NCBI GenBank assembly: GCA_034006035.1
Contig: JAVETN010000005.1
Coordinates: forward strand, 1 to 64,000
Length of the DNA: 64,000 nt
Direction of reading: 5' to 3'
From: Desulforegulaceae bacterium
Lineage (GTDB): Bacteria; Desulfobacterota; Desulfobacteria; Desulfobacterales; JACKCP01
A model generated the notes under the pieces. The model saw nothing but the letters and a program-made list of their open reading frames with translations, was not told the DNA's origin and searched no databases. The translations under genes were made by a program, and so were the position numbers. Of this stretch, positions 1 to 7,888 are shown piece by piece. How positions within the stretch are numbered: position 1 is the stretch's first letter; the number at the start of each line of letters is the position of its first letter.

Positions 1-302
1 CGCAACAAATTATATTTTACTGAATTTATACGATAAATTAAACAAATAAAAACATTTATCAAGGTTAAAGATTTAACCCCGTTTTCTGCACAGGCTTGCC
101 CCGGGATGCAGGGTTTGTTTAGCCAGACAATGGCCGTGTCTTTTTTGGACTCGTTCCCAAGCTCTGGCTTGGGAATGTAAGTGCTTGAAAGAAAAGAGTT
201 TATTTGAATAGGTTCATAAGGCGAGCTAATTAACCATCAGGCTTTTTTTATCTGGGACACGGGTTCCCAAGCAAGGCGCTTGGGAACCAGCAGAAATTTG
301 TT
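1..302. other. Intergenic, repeat-bearing left edge
   Basis: No gene is seen in this stretch. Apart from the palindrome-bounded repeat unit at 154-288 it shows only AT-rich sequence. Confidence 0.5.
154..288. repeat. Palindrome-bounded repeat unit, copy 1
   Basis: A 135-bp unit opens with the palindrome TTCCCAAGCTCTGGCTTGGG(AA) at 154-175 and closes with the related palindrome centred on GCAAGGCGC at 262-288. The body between them is shared with the four units at 1795-2540 (motifs GAGTTTATTTG, TTCATAAGGCGAGC and TTAACCATCAGGC are recognisable). This copy stands alone at the 3' end of the methyltransferase gene. No coding capacity or transposase is present, so it looks like a small non-autonomous or REP-like element. 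That interpretation is inference. Confidence 0.8.
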
Positions 303-1501
303 TCATTTTTCTCCGTAAACTATAAAAAGTGGGTCTGAAAACCATAAACTATCTTTGTATCTGTCATTTTTATCATAAAGTCTTGGAAATCCTCTCATGG
401 AAATTGTACCACAATTTTTAAATTTTTTTGTATTGTAAAAATATTCAAGGACAAGCCCCATTTTTTCAAAATCATGGAGTTCATTCCATATTTTTATTTC
501 TTTTCCAGGAAACCACCTGTTTGAAAAGGAAACAATAAAAAGCCCGCCGGGTCTTAAAATTCTGTATACGTCCTTAAATACTTCAAAAGGATTTGAAAGA
601 TACTCAACAGACATGGAACAGACTGCATAGTCAAATGAGTTGTCATCAAAGGGAAGTACCGTATTTGTATTGAGATTTTGAACAATTCTTTTGGAAAGAA
701 TTTTGTTTTCTTTAAGTTCTTCTATATTCATGCCAAGACCTGTAACTGTAAGATCTTTGTCCATTGGTAGGTGTGAGTAGGTGCTTGACATGAGATCAAG
801 AACATTTTTGCCTGGTAAAATGAGTTTTGAATAAACCGATTCAATGTTTTTTCTGCATAAAAGATCTGTATGGGCGGTAATCCTTGGTTTTTTGTAAAAC
901 TCTTCATCAGTTTCTGTCAATGACTTTGAAAAGGCCGAGTGGGTGAAAAAATCAGTTGGTCTATTATTATATCTTGCCTGCATTCCCGGGCCTGTTATTT
1001 CTTCAAGAAAATGGCGGCAGCTGGCTCCTGAATCTCTTTCCTTTTTTGTTATATCTTCTATTTTCACCTCGATTTCAGGAAATTTCCCATTCAAGGGGCT
1101 GTTCAGGTCGCAGAAGATATTATTATTTTCAATGTCAATGCACCTGAAAGGATGCATATTTACTGCGAAAATATTTGTAATTCCTGAAAGTATTCCTTTT
1201 GGATAAAACCTTCCTTTTTGGGGAATAACGGGAAGTTCACCGTGTTTAAGAGGCCTTATGTTTCTTTTTTTTATTTTTAGAATTTTTGATGTTTCATGTT
1301 TGAAGTAGTCTTTTAAAAAATATTTATCTGCATTTATTGTTTGTCCTTTTTCAAGGTCAAAGAAAAGCTCCGGCTCATATTCATAGAGAAAGTCTCTGGA
1401 GATATTGACTCTTGTTAGTGGGTTATGTCCGTATGAGTTGAAGTAGGGGTTCCCCAGTTTATAGCTACAGATATATCAGCGAAATTATTCGTTGTTTTCA
1501 T
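303..1501 (-). CDS. Class I SAM-dependent methyltransferase, interrupted by a one-base frameshift
   Basis: The uninterrupted frame runs from the stop at 303 back to a TGA at 1476-1478. Its first ATG is at 1157, but 1158-1475 also reads as ordinary protein (GHNPLTRVNISRDF and onward). A different frame opens with ATG at 1499-1501 (MKTTNNFADISVAINWG) and joins that protein (NPYFNSYGHNP) if one base is added near 1451-1456, where the plus strand reads GGGGTTCCCC. The repaired gene is about 399 codons. Methyltransferase features are a degenerate motif I (VLDLMSST), PFDDNSFDYAVCSMSVEYL and RILRPGG; substrate unknown. The ATG overlaps the stop of an upstream coding remnant. Either an assembly error in a short homopolymer or a genuinely broken gene fits. 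The family call is secure; the function is not. Confidence 0.75.
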
Positions 1502-1785
1502 TTTTTTGATTCCACCTTTTTTTTATTAGATAAACCCAACTTGTTTAACATCCTTGCTGAGAAGTCCCCTTCCTGAGTAAACAAAGGTGGGGGATGAATC
1601 AGTTCTTTTGTTGACATTCCATCCAGTTCATAATGATAATATTTATCATGAAATACAAACTAAATAAAGGCAGACATTCAGTCTGTTACTTTATCAAAAT
1701 TCATAAACAGTCTTAAATCTGTTTCTTCAAGATTGATTAGAAAATAATTTCCTGAAGTAAAAAATGAACTATGGGGGAAATGCTT
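1498..1785 (-). pseudogene. Coding-like remnants upstream of the methyltransferase
   Basis: Two open stretches read like protein but have no proper start. From 1659 to 1498 there are 53 codons ending in VESKK, with the stop overlapping the methyltransferase ATG (ATGA), as in translationally coupled genes. From about 1785 to 1678 there are about 35 codons (NYFLINLEETDLRLFMNFD) ending at TGA 1678-1680. The palindromic repeats begin only about 10 bp beyond the second stretch. The simplest reading is the 3' end of a gene truncated by repeat insertion or decay. I do not recognise the family. Confidence 0.35.
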
Positions 1786-1794
1786 TTAGGCCCG

Positions 1795-2540
1795 TTCCCA
1801 AGCTCTGGCTTGGGAATGTAATAGTTTGAAATAACAGAGTTTATTTGCATAGATTCATAAAGCGAGTTGATTAACCGTCAGGCTCTTTTTATTTGGAATA
1901 TAGGTTCCCAAGCAAGGAGCTTGGGAACCAGCAGGCTTCGATTACTTTTGAACTTCGTACTGGTGGGCTCGTTCCCAAGCTTCGTAGATTCGTACTTATT
2001 CGAGGGGTCGTTCCCAAGCTCTGGCTTGGGAATGTAAGTGTTTGAAATAATATAGTTTATTTCCACAGATTTATAGAGAGAGCTGATTAACCATCAGGCT
2101 TTTTTATTTGGACTATAGGTTCCCAAGCAAAGAGCTTGGGAACCAGCAGGCTTCGATTACTTTTGAACTTCGTACTGGTGGGCTCGTTCCCAAGCTTCGT
2201 AGATTCGTACTTATTCGAGGGTTCGTTCCCAAGCTCTGGCTTGGGAATGTAAGTGTTTGAAATAATATAGTTTATTCCCACAGATTTATAGAGAGAGCTG
2301 ATTAACCATCAGGCTTTTTTATTTGGACTATAGGTTCCCAAGTAAGGAGCTTGGGAACCAGTAGGCTTGGAGTTTGATTTAGATTCGTACTTATTTGAGG
2401 GCTCGTTCCCAAGCTCTGGCTTGGGAATGTAAGTGCTTGAAAGAAAAGAGTTTATTTGAATAGGTTCATAAGGCAAGCTAATTAACCATCAGGCTCTTTT
2501 TATTTGAAACGTAGGTTCCCAAGCAAGGAGCTTGGGAACC
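1795..2540. repeat. Cluster of four palindrome-bounded repeat units
   Basis: Units lie at 1795-1929, 2011-2144, 2226-2359 and 2406-2540, each 134-135 bp. Each opens with a palindrome of type TTCCCAAGC-TCTG-GCTTGGGAA and closes with GGTTCCCAAGC-AAGGA-GCTTGGGAACC. Linkers 1930-2010 and 2145-2225 (81 bp each, near identical) carry a further half palindrome, giving a period of about 215 bp. The last linker is shorter (46 bp). Small open frames inside the units (1878-2066, 2087-2281) are copies of each other only because the DNA is repeated. Orientation matches the unit at 154-288 and is opposite to the cluster at 5041-5395. Confidence 0.9.
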
Positions 2541-2587
2541 AGTAGAAAGCGAGACTGAGCTTGGGAACCATCAAAAAACAAGACCAA

Positions 2588-3229
2588 TTATATCTTTGGT
2601 TCCCGGCTTTTAATTTCCCAGGGTTCAACTTCATTTATATTTTCAACTTCTTCCCAACCTGTAAACATTGCTTTTATGTGAGCTGTCCAGGTGTGTCCTG
2701 TGGTTGTCATATAAATATGGATGATTAAAAAAAGTACAAAAGCAAAAGCACCTATTGTGTGAAGAGCTCCAAGAACAGCTAAATCGGTAAAAAACAAATC
2801 TTTGGGAAGCTCATTGTAATAATAATAAAGAAATCCTGTAATAATTTGATAGGGAATTAAAAGAGAAACTATTACAAGATAGGTGATTCTTTGAAGAGGA
2901 TTGTGCTTTCTTCTTTTGCTTTTTGGAACAGGGTGGGGATGGCCCTTGAAAATATTAAAAGAATAATAAAGTATTACATCAATCATTTTTTTCATTGTTG
3001 GAATATATTGTTTCCATTCCCCTGTAATTATAAGCCAGAAAACAATGAAAATAAATAAAATCAGCCATGTCCAGGCAGCATAATTGTGGATATTAAAGGC
3101 GTTTTCAAATCCAAATAAAGTAAATGTGCTGTGGATTTCAAACCCTGTTACAATAAGAAGAATTATCAATCCCCCCTGGAGCCAATGCCAGAATCTTTCA
3201 AATCTTGTATAAAGATAAATTTTTTCCAT
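2588..3229 (-). CDS. Membrane cytochrome b (b561/hydrogenase type), partner of the octaheme cytochrome
   Basis: A 213-residue integral membrane protein with four hydrophobic segments at roughly 12-32, 46-68, 115-137 and 152-175. Paired histidines lie in or next to them (FERFWHWLQGG, NIHNYAAW, LGALHTIGAF, LIIHIYMTTTGH), the pattern of di-heme cytochrome b subunits in hydrogenases, formate dehydrogenases and thiosulfate reductases. It starts 3 nt after the stop of the octaheme cytochrome gene, so the two are surely co-transcribed. The inferred role is electron transfer between the quinone pool and the periplasmic multiheme cytochrome. The ATG at 3229 is the only sensible start. Confidence 0.85.
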   Translation of the reverse strand: MEKIYLYTRFERFWHWLQGGLIILLIVTGFEIHSTFTLFGFENAFNIHNYAAWTWLILFIFIVFWLIITGEWKQYIPTMKKMIDVILYYSFNIFKGHPHPVPKSKRRKHNPLQRITYLVIVSLLIPYQIITGFLYYYYNELPKDLFFTDLAVLGALHTIGAFAFVLFLIIHIYMTTTGHTWTAHIKAMFTGWEEVENINEVEPWEIKSREPKI

Positions 3230-3232
3230 TTT

Positions 3233-4819
3233 TTAGTCCTTTTTTGAAGATGAAAATATTCTGATTAATCCATGAACAAAAACAACCCCAAGTGATAAAA
3301 ATATAAGAGCAAATCCGCCTTTATCTATCAGGCCGAACTTGTCCCTTCCAGGCATATAAAACCCAGCCAGTTTTTCCAGTCTTCCATTTGGAGAATGGCA
3401 TTGTACACAAGTAAGAGAATCTTTGGCCGGTGCAACCATATGGGTTATTTGAAAATGGTATTCTGTATCTATAAATTCATATTCTCCGCTGTATGGAAGA
3501 TCCATATAATCCATGGCTGTTTGAATAGCATTCCCCCAATGAAAATTTGACCAGTAAGAGGTATTGTTCTTTCCATAAAGATGAACTGCAGCCATTTTGT
3601 TGTTTATTTTGTCATAGGGCTGTTTTGCCTTGTGTACTTTAAAAGGATAAATTCTTGATTTTTCGTCATTCATATCGCCCATTACACAATTTAGTTTTAT
3701 AGGTGAATTTGAAGGATCTATTTCATCTGTTAAAAGAACGTATTCCAGGGAACCATTGTACCAGAAATATTCAGGCTCAACATTTTTTTCCCAGGTAAAA
3801 TCTCCTTTTTGGGATGAATATTTAATTCTTTGCATTTCTTCATCCATTTCAACATAGGGCTTTCCATCTTTTAGGTCTCCGGCAGTTGACCAGTCCCATT
3901 GCATTTTAGTTGGATTTTGTCTTGCAAAAGCAGGAATATGACAGGCCTGACAAGAAACTTTATCAGTATGGTCATTTAATTTTTTTACATTTTTATGGGG
4001 TGAGTCAGTGTGGCAGGAAACACAGGAAATTCTTTTTACCATATCTGAATCAAGAACAGATTTTCTATCTGTAAAAGCAGGTGTTTTATAACAGCGGCCT
4101 GCAATTTTATGATCAACTGTGGTGTGACATCTTGCACAGGAAAAATCTCCTCCGTCTTTGGACATATGAACATCTAAATCATAGGGAGGATCAATTAATG
4201 AACTGTCAAGATCTCCGTGTTTTACTCCGTCTCCTCCGCCTCCGTAAAAATGGCAGGCTCCGCAATTGTGTCTGGTTGGAAGTCCTACACTTTGAGCAGA
4301 TTTGTTCAAATCAACTTTTTTATAAAGTTCGTCTCCAAAATATTTGTCTTCTAAGGCTGGATAACCTGCATCTGTTGGAAATTTTTTATATTCACGGCTT
4401 TGCTCATGACAAACAAGACAATCTACTTTTTGCTCATTTGTGAAATCAAAATTATTATCTTTCCAGCCGTATCCTGAATGACATGAAGTGCAACGAGCCT
4501 CGTTGCTTGCTATGTTCATTCAGAAATTGTTCATGGTAATTCCACCTTTTCCCATTTTTCCGGTTTTGTCTGCTCCGCATTCCCAGGACCAGTGAATGGT
4601 GTCGTGAATTTGTTTTGATGCGTCGGTATGACAAAAAATGCAAGCACTTGTTACTTCTTCAGGGGTTCCAAATTTTTGCTGAAGAAGGTCAATTTTATTG
4701 TGATCTGCTGTGGTCCAGCTTCTGTAATCAGAAGAATTTGCCTCTGTTACTATAAAAGAAGCCGGCAGCAGATAAGCACAAGTCGCCAGTAAAAGATAAA
4801 CAATAAGTTTTTTTTGCAT
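3233..4819 (-). CDS. Octaheme tetrathionate reductase-like cytochrome c with in-frame UGA (selenocysteine)
   Basis: Reading TGA 4520-4522 as Sec100 gives 528 residues. An export signal (about 1-27) is followed by CIFCH at 60-64, Sec at 100, then CTSCH 110-114, CLVCH 134-138, CGACH 186-190, CARCH 228-232, CVSCH 266-270, CQACH 290-294 and CVQCH near 471-475. That is exactly eight heme motifs. A C-terminal membrane helix (about 501-521) anchors it. The context NNF-Sec then SNEARCTSCHSGYGW matches the octaheme tetrathionate reductase family. In characterised members, from memory, that position is a cysteine close to the active-site heme. The frame is unchanged across the TGA. Without read-through the downstream part would have no signal peptide and the upstream part only one heme. 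A purine-rich GGGGGAAAAG ribosome site precedes the ATG. The true substrate (tetrathionate, nitrite, hydroxylamine or other) is unknown. Confidence 0.82.
4490..4522 (-). promoter_or_regulatory. Candidate bacterial SECIS element after the UGA
   Basis: On the minus strand, UGA at 4522-4520 is followed after 13 nt by a perfect 7-bp stem GCAACGA / UCGUUGC (4506-4490) closed by the triloop GGC. The loop starts 20 nt after the UGA and its first two bases are G. Bacterial SECIS models, as I recall them, require a hairpin inside the coding sequence, an apical loop roughly 16-37 nt after the UGA, and a G in the first two loop positions. All are met. SelB recognition is inference. Confidence 0.65.
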
Positions 4820-5040
4820 AAGCTTTTCCCCCTGATAAGTTAGTGTGGTTCATAAAAACAACTTATTTTGACATATTAATAAGGAATCCCTGATTTAGGC
4901 AATGGTAATTTTGATAATTGATTGGATTGTGTTTTGATTTTGGTTTTTTTGATGGTTTTAGGATTGGTGGTTGTTTTATATGATTGGATTTTCGAGTTGG
5001 GGTTTGGGAATGAGCCCGCAACGAGTCCGAAAAAGCTTGT

Positions 5041-5395
5041 TGGTCAATTAGTTTGTTTTATGAGTCTGTACAGATAAAGCTTGTTATTTCATGTGTTTAC
5101 ATTCCCAAGCTGGAGCTTGGGAACGAGCCTACAACTAGTCCGAGTCTAAATCAGAGCTTGGGAACGAGCCTACAACTAGTCCGAGTCTAAATCAGAGCTT
5201 GGGAACGAGCCTGCAACTAGTCCGAGTCCAAATCAGAGCTTGGGAACGAGCCTGCAACTAGTCCGAGTCCAAATCAGAGCTTGGGAACGAGCCTAAAAAG
5301 CATTCTGGTCAATTAGTTTGTTTTATGAGTCTGTACAGATAAAGCTTGTTATTTCATGTGTTTACATTCCCAAGCTGGAGCTTGGGAACGAGCCT
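5041..5395. repeat. Inverted-orientation copies of the palindromic repeat family, 90-bp direct duplication
   Basis: A block at 5041-5130 recurs without change at 5306-5395, 265 bp apart. Each copy ends in the palindrome TTCCCAAGCTGGAGCTTGGG(AA) (5102-5123 and 5367-5388). Reverse-complemented, the block aligns with the body of the left units (ATTAG, TCTGT, TTATTTCA, TTTACATTCCCAAGC in order), so it is the same family on the opposite strand. The right copy touches the 3' end of the radical SAM gene. Confidence 0.85.
5113..5294. repeat. 41-bp tandem repeat array
   Basis: The string GAGCTTGGGAACGAGCCT starts at 5113, 5154, 5195, 5236 and 5277, an exact 41-bp period. Each unit carries one arm of the palindrome plus ACAACTAGTCCGAGTC. 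Units differ by only a few substitutions (TACAAC versus TGCAAC, GTCTAA versus GTCCAA). There is no unique spacer between copies, so it is not CRISPR. Its homogeneity suggests recent expansion. Confidence 0.92.
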
Positions 5396-5424
5396 GCAAC
5401 TAGTCCGAGGGGCCGAAAACAAGC

Positions 5425-6315
5425 TTAAAGTCTGCGCATCCATTCAGGTTTTAGCTCAATGGTTCCTGCTAAAGCATTATCAAGTGTTTGCAAAACTTTT
5501 TCCTTGTCCTGGGGAAATCTTGCGTTTATTGACAGATAATTACTGGCATGAACAGACCTGAAAGCACCTCTTGAAAGTTTTGTATGTTTTACAAGTTCTC
5601 TTAGCTCAGCAATCATCCCTAGATTATCCGGGATTTTAAATTCTCCTTTTTCAAATGCCTGACCAAGTGGTGTGTTAGGCAAAGGAATAAGGGAAAGTAC
5701 ACTCACGGCTTCGGGATCAATGGCTGTTAAGGCTTTTCCTGTTTCTCTTGCATGGTCAAGGCTTAGTTCAATTTGGCCAAGGCCTAAAAGTACAATTGTA
5801 ACAAGGCGGATTCCTGATTTTCTAAGTCTTTGGCAATGAAAAACAAGTTCTTCAGGAGTTCCACCTTTTTTAATATCTTCTCTGATCTTGGGATGGCCGG
5901 ATTCAAGACCTATGAAAACTGCTTTTAAACCCATTTCATAAAGCTTGGCCAAATCTTCATCTGATTTCATGCTGATTGATTTTAAATTTGCATAACAAGT
6001 AGTTCTTTTTACCCAGGGCAGCTTTTCTTTGATTTCACCCAAAAGCCAAATCCAATTATCCATGGGCATGATCAGGGCATCTCCGTCCATGATAAAAACC
6101 CTGTCCTGACGGGTACAATATTTACTTGCAAAGGCCAAATCGCTTTCAAGATGTTTTCTGTCTTTTATTGAAAACCGCTTATCTTTGTATGCACCGCAAA
6201 AAGTGCATTTTGAATGGGAACAACCAAGGGTTGCCTGTAAAAGTATTGAATTGTATTCACTGGGCGGGCGGATGCAATTGCCCACATAATGAAATCCATC
6301 GGGAATAGCAGTCAT
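5425..6315 (-). CDS. Radical SAM protein
   Basis: A 296-residue radical SAM enzyme of unknown substrate. The cluster-binding motif is CSHSKCTFC near residue 32-40 (CX4CX2C spacing, as in a common anaerobe subgroup with the GCSHNKCTFC signature) rather than the canonical CX3CX2C. Further family features are the D-G-D-A strand after it, a GLESG element (AVFIGLESGHPKIREDIKKG) and a hydrophobic strand ending in LLGLG. There is no B12 or TRAM domain. It is monocistronic between the repeat cluster and the OMPLA gene. The stop lies about 30 bp from the repeat duplication. Confidence 0.82.
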   Translation of the reverse strand: MTAIPDGFHYVGNCIRPPSEYNSILLQATLGCSHSKCTFCGAYKDKRFSIKDRKHLESDLAFASKYCTRQDRVFIMDGDALIMPMDNWIWLLGEIKEKLPWVKRTTCYANLKSISMKSDEDLAKLYEMGLKAVFIGLESGHPKIREDIKKGGTPEELVFHCQRLRKSGIRLVTIVLLGLGQIELSLDHARETGKALTAIDPEAVSVLSLIPLPNTPLGQAFEKGEFKIPDNLGMIAELRELVKHTKLSRGAFRSVHASNYLSINARFPQDKEKVLQTLDNALAGTIELKPEWMRRL

Positions 6316-6356
6316 AGTATTTTTAACTCCTGTATTTTTAATTTTTCATATTTATT

Positions 6357-7214
6357 TTAATAGAACCAGGAAAGGCCCATTCTTAACTCATCACTTCTGT
6401 GGTTGTAGTCCAGGATAACCTCGCTGTAACCATGGAAATATTGTAAGTAAAGAGTGGGGTTAAACGTTGTCCAGCGCTGGATCCTATATTGTAATCCAGC
6501 CGTGGCATTGCCTTTATTAAAAGGGATTCCGTATTTTCCCGGGCGAAAATTGAATTGAAAATCCAACCCGTCTCCAGATTGATGTTTAAGAATGTTTTTT
6601 ATCCAAAATCCAAAATCCCACCAGCCAAGATAATCATTAATATCTCTGTTTTCTCTTCCTTGGTAAAGGGTTAAAGGCCAGATATGAGTATACCAGTACA
6701 AATTCATCTCAGATATTTTTGTGGTTTGCATAAATCTTACAAACAAACGATCCCATGATCTGGCTTTTGGTCCTGAGGTGCCGTTGGAAAGATGCCAGTA
6801 TCCAAGATCAGCAGACAAAAACCACTTGTTTTCTTTTACAAAGCGGTAAAAAACTTCAGGTTGATAATTGTTATCATAGGCTGGATTTTGGTCTTCATAT
6901 ATATTCCAGAGTATGAGATTGGTAAAAGATACATAAAGATCTGTCTGGGTAAATAAACGGTATTTAAAACTGTATTGTAATTTAAGGTCATTGCTGCCAA
7001 CCACAGCGTAATTCATTCTATGCATGGAAAAAGGGCTTTCACGGTAATTTCTAAATACCCTTTCTTCGATTAATTTCTGGCGGTTTATTGAGTTTTCAGT
7101 TAATTCTTTACGTTTTTCTACTTTTTCTGTGTTTTCAGTTTTTGCAAGGCCAGGTACTGACAGAAAAGCTAGAATTAATAGAAAAAAACAACTTGATTTA
7201 TAAATCTTACCCAT
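6357..7214 (-). CDS. pldA: Outer membrane phospholipase A (OMPLA)
   Basis: A 285-residue outer-membrane beta-barrel hydrolase that removes acyl chains from mislocalised phospholipid. A signal peptide (cleavage after GLA, about 24) precedes the barrel. The active-site loop reads WHLSNGTSGPKARSWDRLF near residues 150-168, giving the catalytic His and Ser in the expected H-x-S-N-G arrangement. In E. coli the third residue is Asn in SRSWNR; here the matching residue is Asp. The C-terminus ends in aromatic FY as expected for a BAM substrate. A second OMPLA relative lies at 33117-34286. Confidence 0.85.
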   Translation of the reverse strand: MGKIYKSSCFFLLILAFLSVPGLAKTENTEKVEKRKELTENSINRQKLIEERVFRNYRESPFSMHRMNYAVVGSNDLKLQYSFKYRLFTQTDLYVSFTNLILWNIYEDQNPAYDNNYQPEVFYRFVKENKWFLSADLGYWHLSNGTSGPKARSWDRLFVRFMQTTKISEMNLYWYTHIWPLTLYQGRENRDINDYLGWWDFGFWIKNILKHQSGDGLDFQFNFRPGKYGIPFNKGNATAGLQYRIQRWTTFNPTLYLQYFHGYSEVILDYNHRSDELRMGLSWFY

Positions 7215-7706
7215 GGAAAATAATCCTTGAAGCTTAAATTTTATAATAATTTAGATTATAGTAGCTGAGTTAAACCATGATTTCCAGCTGTTTATCAGTA
7301 TTGATTCATTGCTCATTAGATAAACTAATTAAAGATTGATTTTTGTTGGTTGTAATATCTTCAGATCCAGTTGTTTCAGATAAAGATTTAAACTTTATTG
7401 TTTTTAATGGGGACAAAGCCTTGCAAAGCTGGAAGTAAAAAAATCAGCACACAGGCAAGTTTTTGATTTAGAATAGTGGTACAAAATGTCTACAAAATCG
7501 TTTTTTTGTTCAGGGGTTTTTTGGAAGTATGTTTTTTTTCTGGCTTAATCTTACCTTTTTTAAAGTCTTATATACTTTTATATTACACCATCTTTTTTAA
7601 CCCCTTATGGGCTGTTTGGTTTTTATTACACTTACTAATCTAGTACTATTCAAAATATGCTGCTTTTTTAAGTTCTTATAAAACCTTGTAACCTATTGTT
7701 TTTACT
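7215..7706. other. 492-bp gap without a recognisable feature
   Basis: AT-rich sequence between the OMPLA gene and tRNA-Leu. I see no open frame with a plausible start, no hairpin with a T-tract and no repeat from the families found elsewhere. Confidence 0.4.
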
Positions 7707-7793
7707 TGGTACCGAAGGTGAGACTCGAACTCACAAGGGCATATACCCGGCGGATTTTGAATCCGCTGCGTCTACCAGTTCCGCCACTCCGGC
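7707..7793 (-). tRNA. tRNA-Leu (anticodon CAA)
   Basis: An 87-nt class II tRNA read on the minus strand. The acceptor stem GCCGGAG pairs with CTTCGGT, A73 and an encoded CCA follow, the anticodon loop TTCAAAA sits on the stem GCGGA/TCCGC, there is a long variable arm, and the T loop is GTTCGAGTC. Anticodon CAA reads UUG. Confidence 0.95.
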
Positions 7794-7858
7794 ATAAGTT
7801 GAATTTAAGCAAACTTTAAAAAATCAATATAAAGTCAGCCATAGTTTCAGCTGAAAAC

Positions 7859-7888
7859 TTATTACATGAAAACCAATTGACTTGTCAA
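7859..7888 (-). promoter_or_regulatory. Sigma70-type promoter candidate for tRNA-Leu
   Basis: On the minus strand TTGACA (7888-7883) and TAATAA (7864-7859) are separated by 18 bp, about 66 bp before the tRNA. It lies directly after the stop of the TsaC-like gene. Confidence 0.45.

Larger units (their letters stand above)
4820..5424. other. Upstream region of the octaheme cytochrome gene plus repeats
   Basis: No gene is seen. The proximal part (4820-4990) is the leader of the cytochrome gene. A weak sigma70-like pair on the minus strand (TTGCCT, 17 bp, TTAATA, about 4880-4910) is possible but not convincing. The rest, 5036-5424, is repeat DNA described separately. Confidence 0.45.

Noticed and set aside
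1678-1680. TGA in the upstream remnant as a second selenocysteine codon
   Set aside because: Another stop (TAG) follows within six codons and no hairpin or family support exists.
1878-2281. Two paralogous 62-64 residue open frames
   Set aside because: They lie inside the palindromic repeat units and are similar only because the DNA repeats. No ribosome site, no homologous protein logic.
4520-4819. Separate 99-residue monoheme protein
   Set aside because: Ends at a TGA in the same frame as the seven-heme downstream part; the family is a single octaheme chain with signal peptide, so two proteins make no sense.
5113-5294. Possible CRISPR array
   Set aside because: The 41-bp units are contiguous with no unique spacers, and no cas genes are nearby.
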